A DNA stretch of 64,000 nucleotides from Phellopilus nigrolimitatus (lineage: Eukaryota > Basidiomycota > Agaricomycetes > Hymenochaetales > Hymenochaetaceae). The stretch lies in the NCBI GenBank assembly GCA_021029095.1, contig JAJOHG010000004.1:1426001-1490000 (forward strand), written 5' to 3'. Below the pieces are notes generated by a model. It searched no databases. It was not told the origin of the DNA and saw only the letters and a program-made list of their open reading frames with translations. Below, in pieces: positions 10,907-24,231 of the stretch; the first letter of the stretch is position 1, and each line of letters begins with the position of its first letter. The translations under genes and the position numbers were made by a program.

Positions 10907-12629
10907 GGAAGGCGCGATGTATGCTTGTGTCAACATTACTTGTGAAGGTGGGAGCTCGAACAAGCCCATCGACCGTAAATTTTTGCATCATAAGTATCGA
11001 AGGGATTGAAACATGATGCTTCTGCTCATGGATTTCTGGCCGATAATAGAAAGAATGGAAGCATGGATTTGTTTTTGCCTTTTTGCAGACGGCGAGGTGG
11101 CAGTGTTGCTGATCGTTCTGTGATCGACGCTTCATGACCTCATCGAGTTATGCGGTTTGGCCATGATATCGTTACTTTGTTTTCAGTATAACTTTTCTTC
11201 TCTTAACCACTATATACTATATATCATGGACGTGACACTCAGACTTGAAGCGGTTCAGTCCAACAAGCCTACCATGGCATTATTCGCAGTATAATGATGA
11301 TCAAAAGCTTAGGTGTGAACTCAGGCTCGGAGATACCGTTCCGTGCCATTCGAAGAGAGATACATATGGTACTCATAGTTGGGAAAGCATCGCATCATCA
11401 ACTACATATAACAACCTCACAAGTCACTGATAATACCAGTGCAATCCTATCAAGTTGTTGTATGTACTCTCAGCGTCCGAGATGGACCATTAAAAGGACA
11501 AGGTGGTTCAATGATGGAGTTACATCGCACTTCAGTAGCTCATCGTGTGTGTCCTTCTCGGTAGAAAATCTATAATTTTCTGAAACGTTTTACGCAGATG
11601 CTCCCATTATACCCGCTCAAGACTCTCGCCCTTGTCTTGACATTGGCTATCGTAGGTGCAGCAAGGATAGTAAACATCACTGCGGGTGCCTATCTGTCTG
11701 TCCACGATACTGTTCCGTCGACAGAGACATCCACCGGTGTTCTGGAGTCAACACAAGGGGTAAGCAGCTCTCACGTATGGAGCTCGAGGCTCTTAAATGC
11801 TAAGCGGTATTACATGCAGTATGTCGCCGCTACGACTTGTCCGGTGATGTAGGAGGCATTTGCAGTCAATGTATTTATTGCGCATAATTTATGGCTATAT
11901 ATCGTCTTGCTTGCGAATGCGGGTTGGAAGTCTGACGTATCTGACGTGTTACCCGTATAGTAGGTACGTGTCGATTGGAACTGACCGCGCGTGGGATCGC
12001 AGAGGAGATGCATCTCTATTTAATAGATGCGACTCGGAAGGCCTGAAACAGATACCTATTAGATTGCGACGTACATAGTACGCCGCACCACCGCGAGAGC
12101 GTATAGGTCTCTCGATATTAGAACAGGGGCGTCCGGATAGTGTGCGAGCCAGGTCTGTATTAGTCGAAGGGATACATGAGCAAGGGCAACAGAAGACAGG
12201 ACTTCCCAGAAAAGGAAGACACGCCACATCGTCCCCATTTGGGTCTATTCAGGTACTTGTTCGTCGGTTCCTCGCAACCTCAGTCAGGTTTTGCGCTGCA
12301 CGTCTCATCTCAATGATATCATGCCTATCTGCAAGGAACGTGGAGACGCTTCTCACGAGTGTCTATCCGGTCTTATTTGTATCCCACATGAACACACGGT
12401 AAGTATCGCCTGCGATAGCGTGGCCTCGGAATCTATCTGTAGTCGAAATCTGGAACGCGGAACCGCGCTATACGACCAAACTGATCTGTGGACTGTGCAG
12501 CGGCCGTGGTCGTGGATGAGGAACGCGGCGTTGCGAGACGTTTATAAGACATAGCATTGATCAAAAAAGCGATGTCTTGAAACTTGCGGTGTACATTCAT
12601 ATTCGCCTGCTCTGACTGGCTCGCACGCA
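10907..12629. other. Gene-poor spacer
   Basis: This 1.7 kb stretch has only one ORF with any coding appearance (11598-11852, listed separately). A short A/T palindromic tract (ATATACTATATATCATG) lies at about 11209-11227. Nothing else is supported. Confidence 0.4.
11598..11852 (+). CDS. Doubtful ORF with hydrophobic N-terminus
   Basis: An 84-residue open frame begins with a Leu/Val/Ala-rich segment (residues about 3-22) resembling a signal peptide or membrane anchor, followed by Ser/Thr-rich sequence. A plausible donor GTAAGC follows the Gln-Gly codons at about 11760, so it could be the first exon of a secreted or membrane protein, but I found no convincing second exon. It matches no family I know. 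Confidence 0.2.
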   Translation: MLPLYPLKTLALVLTLAIVGAARIVNITAGAYLSVHDTVPSTETSTGVLESTQGVSSSHVWSSRLLNAKRYYMQYVAATTCPVM

Positions 12630-14185
12630 ATGCTTTCCCGCGATTCGGATGCGCGTCGCGCTGATATGAAAGTGCTGCCTATTGTGTCAGGCCCGTCCAC
12701 ATCTGCTTCCGCGTACGCTCCCCTCCCGCACGAGCCTCCCTCGCAGCCGCTCCTCAGGACGGACGACGCTGTGGACTTGCAATATCGAGACGATTCGAAG
12801 GGCATAGATAGCGAGAGCGACGAGACAGACGACGTCGAGATGGCCGCGTATGGACCGGATGAGCGTTACCTGGATATGCGGAGGGACGCGGAGCTTGCGA
12901 ACACGAGCGCAACGAGCTTAGTAGATTCCCCTGCGAGGGAGGTCAGGAAGGGTGACAGACTCGCGCTGTACGTGACACTGGTGAGTGCACGTTATTGAAT
13001 TGATCTCAAGTTTTCCTTTCTCCCTTTCGCCCGTATGTTATGTTCTCCGAGGTCTTCCCTTCCCCATCCTTCAAATCAGACTTTCGAATGTAGAAATGGA
13101 GCATGCGGGGAGAAGGATGGAGCATCCGACTATCAGACTCAGATGCGGCGCTAGAAGGGTGGAGGTTCCAGTTCACTTAGTCCTTTCCTCACTTCATTTG
13201 CTTCGACTCAATTCTATGGACGAAAGCGCTGACGGTTATGAAACTCTTTCGCACTCCACATTCTGTCATGAATTCTAGGCGGCGCTCGGGGTGAGTGGTT
13301 TTCATGACAGCTTCCGAATGTGGGGAATAGTGACTAATGTAACTGTTTTCGTGTTCTTGTCGATCTTCTGCTGTACGTGTATATGCATGTATATGCTCAA
13401 CAATAGACATTCCTGGTTGGGACGTGGCTCATCGTCTTGCTCAACCACCCTTCGAATCTCGGTCTGTTCGCGGCGCACCCGCCGCTGCAGTCTTTGGCCA
13501 TAACCTGTTTTGGATGCGGTCAGATCTCTTTTAAAAAAGATTCAATTGAGAAGAGCGCTGACCGGCTTCGATTCATCGTATCAGGTATCCTATTACTCCA
13601 ACCGACTTCCCAGCCGAAGACGAAGGCGCGTGGGCTCACGCGCCATCAGTTGGTTATCCTTGGCGTCGGGCTGCCTGCTATTATCATCGGCACTGTCCTG
13701 ATCTTCATGAACAAAGTGATTCATGAATCTGCGCATTTCACAACTTGGCATGCGGTGAGCAGCTGACTTGATTGATGTATTTTGGTCTGTTTATTTACGG
13801 TACCTGAAGACTTTTGGCTTGATTGCTATCGTGTGGATGGTAGTGCAGATGCTGCTGGGCGGGCTGAGTGTGTGGTTTGGGGGTAGGGCGTTTGGTGGAG
13901 GTATGAAGGCGAAGGGCGTTTGGAAGTATCACCGGTACGTGTTTGGACACGGAATTCTGGGACATGCGATTTTCTTAATTTGCTGATGTGTGGCGCAGTG
14001 TATCGGGCTATCTCTTGTTCCCCATGTTCCTTATGACTGCTGCGATTGGGGGCAACTACTCGGACTGGACCGCGAAGGTGGTGAACGTGGGTGTGCGGGT
14101 CGTGGTCTACACGCTGGCTCCGATCTTCGCACTGGTGGGCCTCTGGAGCCGCATGCGTCTGTCGAAGATGAATTTCCGGCCGTGA
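12630..14185 (+). CDS. Cytochrome b561 domain membrane protein
   Basis: A eukaryotic cytochrome b561-type transmembrane electron carrier. After an acidic, Ser-rich cytosolic N-terminus come hydrophobic helices: TFLVGTWLIVLL, then FAAHPPLQSLAI, QLVILGVGLPAIIIGTVLIF, FGLIAIVWMVVQMLL, GYLLFPMFLMTAAIG and VVVYTLAPIFALVGL. Histidines suited to haem binding are in AAHPP, LTRHQ, HESAHFTTWHA and KYHR. The stop is TGA at 14183-14185. Exon 1 ends at 12980. Between it and the exon at 13407 I propose a 12-base microexon at 13279-13290 flanked by TTCTAG and GTGAGT. It encodes Ala-Ala-Leu-Gly and completes the first helix. The remaining introns are ordinary. The electron donor and substrate are unknown. 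The frame is intact. Confidence 0.82.
13279..13290 (+). other. Predicted 12-base microexon of the cytochrome b561 gene
   Basis: The 12 bases GCGGCGCTCGGG are bounded by an AATTCTAG acceptor and a GTGAGTGG donor. Phase 0 on both sides joins VTL to TFLVG without a frame change, extending the hydrophobic helix. Without it the gap would be one 426-base intron, very long for this genome. Confidence 0.5.
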
Positions 14186-14828
14186 GTGAACTGATAAGTA
14201 TTAGCGAGGGGACTATGGATCTGAAGGACTTGTATAACGTCTTTAATGTTTTGTTTCTATCTATTCAGCGCGCGGATGCGGGCAAAGTATTGAGACCGGT
14301 TTTATTTGTAGTTTTGAATAAAAAAATCACGAGTGATGTCATTCCGGTCGAGATGCGGGTTCGCGAAGGGTTGCGAGTGCTTCGAAGGACAAACATACGA
14401 CTTTTCTATTTTTTATTTTTTATTTTTGGAGAGGAAATTTTCGAGACGTTCGGTTGTGTGTGACATGTGGTGGCGGGCCGCCGACGCGCGATCGCGACGC
14501 GGAGTACGAAAAAAAAGAATGACATCATGCGGATCACGTGTGGGGTAGCATGCCGAAAGTCTCCACTGGCACTGGCACTGGCCGGCCGAGGGAACTCGAG
14601 CTCGTCTCATGTTGCTGTTACGATTTGTTTTCTATGCACGCCGACCACACCGACGCTAGCTGCTCCCCGCCCTCGCCCCCGCCCCCGCCTCATCGTCCAG
14701 TCCCCGACGCCCACGCAGACGCGTCCGGCAGAGTCCATCTCGTCGTCGCCGCCGCTGCCGCCGCCGTGGTCGCCGCTGCAGACACAGACGACGTCCACGT
14801 GCAGCCCCTCCTTACCCTCTCCCCCCAA
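14186..14828. other. Intergenic / 5' leader of the histidine kinase
   Basis: The first half holds no coding signal. The second half, from about 14640, is C-rich and open in several frames, as is common for leaders here. A CACGTG site lies at about 14536. The kinase could begin further upstream in the frame open from 14538. Confidence 0.4.
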
Positions 14829-17800
14829 ATGGCCTTCAACAACAACGCCGGCCCCCTCGCAGCAGCACGCTCCCACTCAGAGAAGTTCTCCGCCCGCCCG
14901 CCCACCGCGACCTTTGCGGCCCAGGGAGAGCACGACATCCCCGTTGCCAGCGACCTGGTCGTCCAGCCGGCCCTGCTCCACTCCCTTCCGCTCAAATCGG
15001 CTTTGGAAAAGGCGTCGACAGCCCGGAACGATGACGATGACGCGCAGGGCGTCGCCGGGGCAAAGACACAAGGTGCACGCGCCCCCCTGATTCTTTCGAT
15101 ACAATCTCTGACAATCCGCAGCGCACGATCTGCCTTCATCGACGCCAGGCGTGCCGGAAACCACCACAACGGTCGGGCTGCCCGCGCCAATGGTTGTTGC
15201 CGTGTCGCCATCCTTGCCGAGCTACGACTGGCCGACGTTTGTCGCCGCGTACGCTGCGGGCCGCTGGAACCCGCACCGCATCCCCTCCGCTCCGCGCGCC
15301 GCATCCTCGTCGACGCCTGCCACGCCCGGCCTGGTGTCTTCCGACTCGCGCCAGTCAGATACGGACAGTCAGAAGGAGTCGACGAACTCAAACTCGAGTG
15401 CGACCACCGCCGCGCCGCTCACGCTGCCAATATCACCTCCGCGTCTGTCGCCGACGACAAGCCAGACGGGCAGCGGCCCAGGGACTGGCACAGACAGCAG
15501 TACGTCTGTCAGTGATGTCTCTGGGTCGTCTCGCGGCAGCGCGAGCTCTGCGCCCTCATCTACGTACTCGTCAGCAGCACCTTCTGGACCTGGACCCTGC
15601 ACCCCACAACCAGCTCCGGCACGGCAAAGCCCGCCGGTCGCCGTCGCAGCATCACCGACGACTCAACTGTCGGCGTCTCTCCCACCGGAGATATCCCCAC
15701 TGTCGGGCTTAAGCCAGCGGCGAGCGAGTGTAGGATCAGGCATCCTCGCACGAAAATACGCTACGCATTCCTATGCCGCCACCCCCGTCATCCTCAAGCG
15801 GGAGCAACTCCACTGCATTCTTCCGTGGCGCCCTCTTTTCGCCGTCTACTCACCCGCCTGGATCACATCTGCAGCCACTACTACCTGCTCTCGCGTCTCC
15901 CGGAACACCGTCGGAAAGCCAGTCGATCTACTTTTCTGCAGCATCGTCCATGATGCCCTCTGGGCCAACGACACCCGACTTGGCTACCGCAGCGGCAACC
16001 ATGCGCTGGGCCGCATCCTCGCATGCATCTCTTTCGCCTCTGGCAATTCCGAGCCCTGAACATGAACTGACAGATCCGATGCGTGGAATGACAGTTGTGT
16101 TACCAGTGGATGATGACGATGCTGAGGAGGAGGGGAGCTCGGACAATGGCAGCGGAAATAGGAAATGGCCCAACTATGGACTCAGAAATGCGAAAGGAAA
16201 TAGGAGCGGTCGGAGGGGAAGATCCTATGGGAAAGTGAGATCAACGACAGGTGGAACAAGCGCGACGAGAAGGATCTGGGAGAGATTTACAAGCGGTGAA
16301 AAGACCCAGTCTTCGAGCGAAGAGACGGAAGTGGGCAAGAGCGACGATGACTCGACACAGCGTCTGCCTTCGGAGCCCGTGAGCTTGCACAGACGTGATT
16401 CCCGCAGAACAAGAACAGGGACATTCCTTTCAACCATAGAAGCAAGCCCGTTGGGAAGTCCCTCGAGAGAGCGGCCGGTACGACAGGATGACAGCGGTGG
16501 GAGCGGGAGCACGTCGCGCGCCGGGGAAGAGCACCGGCGGGATTTATCCTCGCGCAGCTCCTCAGTACCTGCTCCTGCCTCTGCGCCCATACTCCGCCCT
16601 GCCTCGGACGATGGAAAGTCCCCTGAGGCCGCACCCTCAGACTACTTCGGGCTCGCGGTGCGACGCAAGGACCCGCCTATATCTTCGCCGCTGCGTGAAA
16701 GCAATGATACCGAGAGCACCGACATCCCACCGGAGCCGCTCGAGATCGTCGTTGAACGCGTGACGGACCCGCCTCCGCAGAGCGCCAGCCCAGTCCCGCT
16801 TTCTGCGAGCTCGCACACAAGCGAGGACAAGAGCGCGCGTGGCCCGGGTCCGCCAAGCGCCACGGTGTACGCGCCGCTGTCCGTACCAGTCGCCCCAGGG
16901 CCGATGCAGTCGCTCTCGCTCCCGAACACGCCGATGCACCGTGGGGTGCTGAACCGGCAGTCGTCATCGCCGCTCCCCGCGCGCACAGACCATTCGGGGG
17001 ACGGTGAGGAGGAGTCCTCGCATTCGCAATCGCAGTCGCCGCCCCCGCCTCCGCCGCCGCTCCCCCAGGTGGTTGGCCGCCGAGCGTCCGTGCAGCAGGC
17101 GAATCTGCGCATTGGTATCACGGCGTCGGCAGGCGCGAAGATCAAAGGCGGAAACCGTCCGGGGCTCGCGCGCGCACAGTCGATGAAGGCGGTGGTCTCG
17201 GGGCACGCATTAATGCGGGCCTCGCGGGAGGAAGAGGAGTATGCTATACGCGGCTACCTCGTCCCCCCTCCTCCGCGGGACGAGGTTGAGCGGCGTCGGG
17301 CGTTGTGCAAGTACGATTCGTTTTTGCTCTGTTGCCCCTCCTTTTATTGATCACTGAGACTCTTCGGCACTCTTTTCTGAAGGTTCAACATAGTGCATAC
17401 GATGCCGGACGTGAACTTCGACCGAATAGCGTACCTCACGAAACTTGTCTTCAGCACAAAGATCGTCGTCGTTTCGCTGGTGGACGAGGAAGAGGAGTGA
17501 GTTGAAATGAAGTCCCATATAAAGCTCCATATATGCGTCTTATTTACTTCTTATTTTTCTAGATGGTTCAAGATGGAATGTAAGTCAATGCGGCTAGGCA
17601 ACATCTAATCCCGTTTTGAGCTGATTATCTTTCCAGCGGGAATGGGTCTTCATTCACTTCCTCGAGACGAATCATTTTGCGCCCATGCAATCTTACAAAG
17701 GTTCGAAACAATCCACGAAGCTACCACTACCGGAAACTTACTGTGATTCGCAGGGGGGACGAGCCCACGGTTGTATTAGATACACTACGCGACTGGAGGT

Positions 17801-20800
17801 TCAGTAAACACGTGAGTCCAGTAATGTGTCTAAATTTGTCGGGAAGGGGATCTAATTTTGCGTCGGCAGCCCCTCGTCGCTGGTAACCCAAATGTCCGTT
17901 TTTTTGCTGCCGCTCCGTTGCGAAGTTCCGATGGCTTCAACGTCGGAGCGTAAGTCAAAGATTGACTGCGCATTTTAGAGTCTTTCTGATCGGTTGTTTA
18001 TTTAGTTTATGCATTATGGATGACCGCCCGCATTCGGAATTTACGCCTCGTCAACGGCATACGCTCAAGGAATTTGCGGTATGGTGCTTATTCTACGCGC
18101 GATGCATTTTTGCTCAACCTTCTACGCTTGATCGTTTTAGGCTATCGTTATGAGGGAGATGGAATTATGGAGAGACAAAATCCAACTTCGCATACGTGAT
18201 AGGATCCAGACGTCTATGGAGCAGTTCACACGCGAGTGCCTCGAGATCGATAACGAGACAGAGTCGACGGGAACGCACTCCGTGCTCAAAACGGGTTCGA
18301 TGGACCGCGTGTACGAGCGCGCGGCGAAGCTCGTGAAGAAGACGCTCGACGTCGAGGGCGCGATCGTGATGGACGTCTCGCACTTTGACGTGCTGGAGAC
18401 GACGAAGGCGGAGGGTGCGATCTCGATCGTGTGTCATCACGGAGACTGCGCGCTCGGCGAGGCGCACGGCGGGACGACGACGCATTCGGTGCCCACGGAC
18501 GAATTCCCGCTGTTCATGGAGTTCTTCTCGAAGTACCCGGAGGGGAAGATCGCCGAGGGCATCGTGCCGCGGTGTTTCCGGTCATTACTGCCCACTCGCA
18601 TTCAACATGCGCTTAGTACGTTCATTTATTTATTTGTTTGCGACGGTCTCGATGAACATGGTACTGATGTGTCGATTTTCTAGTCGTGCCTATCTTCAAC
18701 ATCGACAAACGTCCATTCGCTTTACTGTGTGCGTATAACACAGCCGATCATGTCAAGCCCTTTGTATGTATACTCTTGTGCATATTGCTTTTCTTAACTT
18801 AAGCATCCCGCTGTCCTTGCAGTTAGAAGGCCATGAACTATCGTATCTTAGAGCAATTGGTGAGTTAAGCTTCTGTTGTAGAAAGGTATTCGCTAATAGC
18901 TTATTCTGTTACAGGTGTGATTATTCTGAGTGCGGTTCTCAAGAGACGAATGATTCTCGCAGACAAATCGAAGAGTCTTTTCATCTCAAAGTCAGTGCAT
19001 TGAATTCATATTTCGATCGTTACTGACTGTTATCTGCCCTGTAGCATCTCTCATGAACTTCGGTAAGTGATGCGTTAATATGTAGTTACCCCGTTTCTGA
19101 TTCCTCGTGTTTACGAAGGACGCCTCTTCATGGTGTAAGTCCTCATAGCGGTATAGTTCTTTGATTCTCTCGCTAATAGCGCCACAGATCTTGGCAGCCG
19201 CTGAATTGCTAGGTGATACGGAGCTCGACGATAATCAATCGTCTTTCTTGCGAACCGTGCAAGCATGTGGAACATCCCTCGTAGAGACCGTAAACCACGT
19301 GCTAGACTTCACTAAGCTTAGCGGAAACTCCAAGAGCGGAGGCGTCGAGAACGTCATTCATCCCAGCAAGTAAGTGATTCTTGTTTCTTTGAATGAAACT
19401 TTGCTTAACAGCGTTCGATCAGGGTTGATCTAATGCAGCTCGTCGAAGAGGCCGTCGAGGGCTGCTGGATCGGGCATCGCGCGCGTCTCCCGGCGAGTTC
19501 AGAGATCGGGAGCGTATATGCGCCACCGCCGCAGGCGTCATCCTTGGCGTTCGCCCGCACTACCGTCGAGACCGTCATCGATGTTGGCCTTCGGAACAAG
19601 GGCTGGCAGCTGATCTGCGAAAAGGGCGGAATCAGGCGCGTCTTAATGAACCTCATTGGGAATAGTCTGAAGTTTACTACCGTGAGCAACTGATATCGTC
19701 GTCTCAATTACTGAATCAGCTGATTGTTTGTATCAGAGTGGTTATGTCCACATCACGTTGCGGGAGCTGCCAAATGCAGCCGATACAGCTCCTGGCACCG
19801 TTAAGATCGAATTAGCTGTCTCTGACACTGGGAAGGTAAACTAGTCTGCTCTCCTATTATTCTAAGTATCCTTTTTGACATAATTGGACATTAAAGGGAA
19901 TTAGCAAGGAGTTCTTGAGGTATATAATTTCTATTGAGTAGTATTTCATTTTACTGACTAATCTCGATTTAGAACCAATTGTTCCATCCCTTTTCACAAG
20001 AGAACCCGCTGCAATCTGGGACTGGTCTCGGATTAGCGATCGTCAACAGTATCATCCGCTCAGAGTCTGTCAACGGTCAGGTCGAAGTCTCAAGTACAGA
20101 GGCGTGGGGACAGAAATCCGAATAGCATTCGATGCTGCGTTTCCTGAAGACGAGAAGCTCTCTGAATTTGAGAAACTCGAGATCCAGGGTAAACAGCCGA
20201 CTATCTCCATGATAGGCTTTGACGACGGCTCTAAGGGGACAACGCTCTTGCGTAAAGTCGTAATGGAGTACCTGACGTCTTGGTGGGGCTTTGAGATTGT
20301 TCCGGTCTCATCTGGTACTCAGGGCGACATTTTGGTGCTGAATGAGGACACACGTCTGATTTCTCAGGCTATCGAGGCAAAGGATATCTTCCATCCTTTC
20401 GTGCTGCTGACTTCTTCACGAGCTGATGCTGGAACTATGGCTACTGTATACGACTTTGAGCGGTCGGGCGGATTCTGCCGTCTGGTCTCTAAGCCTGCTG
20501 GCCCGTCTCGGCTGCGGCAAGTTCTGAAGGCCTGCGTACACATGATCCATTTCCGGGATAACTCGCAACACTCTACGCCATTAGCACATTCACCGGAGGC
20601 ATCACGCCCCTCCACAATGCCCCCCTTGTCGTTCTTTCCTGAAAGTGTGCCGGGTCATGTGGGCGTGTTACGGCGTCTGTCTCAAGAAAGTTCGGCTCAG
20701 AACCCGCTGAGGCCGCGGATGATGCCTAGAGCAGCCACATTCAACCCGACCCTGTCTGGGCGTATCGGCACGTCGATAGCACCGCTTTCTTCGCCGCCTA

Positions 20801-21527
20801 AAGAATATCCGAGTAGTCCTGGAGAGACCACTATAACGATAGGCGCTGGGGGACCTTGCTCAAATCGTCGATGAATGTTGGCCACCAAACTCAAGGCCGT
20901 ACGCGTGTTCTAGTCGTGGAGGACAACCAAATACTCCGCGACCTTTTGTGAGTTTTCGAATATCTGAAGCGAAAATTCTACGAGCCTCAATATTTTATAT
21001 TGCTATAGAATACGTTGGTTGGGAAATAGAGTAAGCAGGCACTTACATTGATATTATTATCTTACTGACATAGGCTTACAGGGTTATGACTTCCAACATG
21101 CCATAGATGGTCGAGAAGGCGTGACCGCCTTCGAGAAAGCGGATCACATTGAGTGCGTTTCAAAGGAGGAGATGTCTTGCAGATACTGATAGGACCTCTA
21201 GTGTTATTCTCGTGGACCTGTCGATGCCTGTCCTCGATGGCATAGCAGCGACTACTGAAATTCGCGAGCTCGAAGCAAAAAGAATGAAGGAACATGAACA
21301 GTCAGGGATTGAATCGCAACCTACCACGGCCAGCGAAGATTTTGGCATTGACTGGAATGTCGTCTCTTGAGGACAAACGGCGAGCTTTCGAAGCGGGAGT
21401 TGATGGCTAGTGCGTATTCTCCCTTTAAATGCTTATTATTTTAGTCCTAATGTGAATCTTCAGTCTCGTGAAACCAGTCGCATTTAAAACGCTAGACGCT
21501 ATGTTTCAACAAATGGGCGTTTCGTAG
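14829..21527 (+). CDS. GAF-domain hybrid histidine kinase
   Basis: A large fungal two-component sensor of roughly 1,800 residues in about 20 exons. In order: a Ser/Pro-rich N-terminus with the motif YDWPTFVAAYAAGRWNPHR (near 15220), a long low-complexity region, a GAF-type domain (NFDRIAYLTKLVFSTKIVVVSL to FFAAAPLRS and CIMDDRPHSEFT, 17390-18080), a helical linker, HisKA with phospho-acceptor His in NISHELRTPLHG (near 19050-19130), HATPase with NLIGNSLKFT (N box), SDTGKGI (G1), HPFSQ (F box) and GTGLGLAIV (G2), and a C-terminal receiver domain with LVVEDN, phospho-acceptor Asp in VILVDLSMPVLDG (near 21215) and LVKPVAF. All key residues are present. The frame breaks at about 15813, 19972, 20103, 20852 and 21322, all at third codon positions. 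The signal sensed is unknown; GAF ligands vary. The start at 14829 is the least certain part. Confidence 0.87.
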
Positions 21528-22409
21528 TCATTCGCTGCTGAGCAACGGTGACTCCACCTCTAAGTGCTGCGCGCTGCATGTCGCAGATACGTTCTCTCGC
21601 GAGCGCGGGATCCTTCGCAATCATCATAATCAATGACGAGCACACCGCCGTCACCACTGCAAATACACATCTGCGCATATCTATCCGTGTCGTACCATCG
21701 TACGCCCTGTAACATCAAATTCTCACTTTCTCGGCCGCTGGTACCCTATTTTCTGCTGAACATCTTCCTCTCTGGTTTGGGATGTACAGACCAATCCTTT
21801 ATGCCATTCTTGTCAATTTGTTAACTTCCAATCATCACTCATCCGCCTGCATCATATCAGCCCTGCCATTCTGCACGAACTCTATACCATCCACATAATA
21901 AATTCAAGGAATTCATTCCACCTTATTCTCTTCCTGACTTCCTCGTGTTTCTTCTCCCATTCTCGTGACTCATTGCTCCGTCCCGTCCTTGCTGCCATTC
22001 TAATTGATTGCTTGTCTCGCTCGCTTATCGCATCTCATGTGCCGCTCGGCCCATTTCATTCTCCACCTCACGAAATTGTAGCAACTGTAGAACTCATTAG
22101 TCTATAACTGTGGTACTTTGCGTACTGTAATGATATGGAGACGTGTTGGAGTTCTTTTGTGGCTGGTATACAAGTACCGGAAAGACTTCGAATGCTAATG
22201 GTAAAGATCGAGGTCACGTACCGATTTCGCGAAGGCCTCGGTGATCGATAATTATACAGGATTGATACGGGATTACTTATAATAACTACACTACTTATAC
22301 TACTACATGGATTTTAGTACGGTGCATTGAGCTCGAGGAATTTGGATGATCGACGGCTGATCGACGTGTTTGTCGAAGAACATCAAAATTCATGTTTGTA
22401 AATCCGCCT
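21528..22409. other. Intergenic between convergent genes
   Basis: 0.9 kb, pyrimidine-rich in its first half and A/T-rich after 22240. No coding or repeat structure is recognised. It probably holds the two 3' UTRs. Confidence 0.45.
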
Positions 22410-23996
22410 CTATTCGCGCGAGCTACATAATCGCGCTTTCTTTTCTCTTCTAAGATGTATGGTTTTCTCTAGCTCTGGGCGTATGTTGTCCCAAACTGTG
22501 GAACAAGTCAGAAAACCTTCTGAAAAAAAGAGGAATGGTGCATACTTCGGTCGGTCAGCGCGCGAGGTTGCTCTATCAGCTTGTCCCACTTCCAGCCCTT
22601 CTCGTCGAGATTGTCTCGAAGATCTTCATAGACGTAGCCAAGTTCTTTTAGTTTCTCGTAAATACTGTCGTGGAAGTTTCAGCAGGAAGAATGCGCAATT
22701 CAACAGTGCGTTCCATACTTCTCACGACGAATTCTTCTTGCATTGTAATTTCTTGGGCTTTTGTTTCATTAAGGTCCTCCAACCAAGAATCCAATTGGCA
22801 TATATGCTGTTAAGCGCCGTGTTAAATTGATCCAAGAATAGCATTTTTTTTCTTCTTTAGAATGGACTTACAGTGTGCATTTGACGAGTCAAGGCTAAGA
22901 CTTTCGGTGACATATCGCTTTTGTTCATCAGAGTCTCGATCATACGACATATATTTTTCCAGCACTGCTTGGAGATGAGGTTTATACCTCATGGCGGGTC
23001 TTGGTTTAGCTGACGTCAAATTATTGATCTTTTTCTTGTCTTCATAGTATTCGAAGTTCATCGGAAAATAACTCGTGAGCTGAATCTTGGTACATAGAGC
23101 GAGGGACTTACATTCTGACCCTGTGAGAAGCAAAGATAGCACATTCAATTCTTTTAACGAGGCCGATTCCTGAATAGTAACAGCGAAGTGGAAATAGTCT
23201 TTGTCGCATACAAGGCTAAGGATGTCCGTGGGTGTCAATAAACATGTATACAAGGTGCTCATGCTTGATGGAACGAACCTAGATTTTTTGCACGTCTTGC
23301 AAAGTCGGACTCGCAGAGTAATCGCGTGCATGTCGAAATGCGCCCGAGCGTCGAAACAGTGCTAATTCATATATGTTAACAATGACAAAGCTCCGCTCGA
23401 CGAAGACAGCGTACCATGCAAAACGTGTCGAAGACAAAGCTAGCGTATTGTGGAGAGCTGAGGTCCGTTGGACATTCGGGAAGACCGACTGCTTCCTCCG
23501 CTGCACGCCAGATTGGTTTTGAACCCTTGGACAAAAGCAGCTCGCGAAGCGCTTTAGTCGTTCTCGACATGCGAAGTAAATCATCTGGTTCCAGATGATG
23601 GGCAATCTAAACAAGGTCTCTGTATTCGCATTAAGACCTTAGAGAGGGTGTTACGAATGACACACCTCGCAGAACACGTCGACGGGCATGGTCATCATCA
23701 TAGCTAGTCTGCCTTTTCGCGGTCTCCGATGACCAGTCTTCACGACAGACGACGGTGATACAACTTCATTGCACTGTCCATCATCCCCACCTCTTTTCTT
23801 GCGGTTTAAGTTATTATTCCTAGGACGCTTTCTTGTTCTTTGCTGCTCGCCATTTTGGAAGCCTTCAGACTCGTCTTCAGCGCTAGTTACATCGACGGTT
23901 TTTGGTTGAGATTTGCTCCTAACGTGGTGACTTCAGCGATGGGGTCATGAGGGAGGGTAGGGAAAGCACTTACGCCGACTTTCGAGTCGTGACCAT
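22410..23996 (-). CDS. F-box protein of the basidiomycete-expanded type
   Basis: A putative SCF ubiquitin-ligase substrate adaptor. A basic N-terminal exon (MVTTRKS, start at 23996) leads to the F-box: MPVDVFCEIAHHLEPDDLLRM followed by SRTTKALRELLLSKGSKPIWRAA and the usual LPECPTDLSSPQYASFVFD. A cysteine-containing segment (CFDARAHF...LRVRLCKTCKKS) follows, then a diverged middle and a conserved C-terminus: YEKLKELGYVYEDLRDN, LIEQPRALTDR and IWDNIRPELE, ending at the TAG at 22410-22412. In the donor at 22872-22873 an extra base sits at the third position of a His codon; a second extra base is likely at the acceptor near 22670. The middle third (22900-23270) is uncertain. The gene is divergent from ATG17 with a 235-base shared promoter. 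Confidence 0.75.
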
Positions 23997-24231
23997 AATT
24001 AAACTGGAAAAGCTGCGTTGAAAGTGTGTGCAGTACGAGTCAGGTGTTAGGAATCGTATTGTTGTGGCTTGGTCGTGAGAAATTGCGGCGGAGTCTGACC
24101 TCATTAGGACGGATGAACTGTGAACGCCACCGCAGCGATCGGCACGCGACGATCACTTGAGGCGACGACCGGTGCTCGTATTACTTGCACCATGTCGTGC
24201 TAAACCGCAGTTCACGTCGAATTGAATACTC

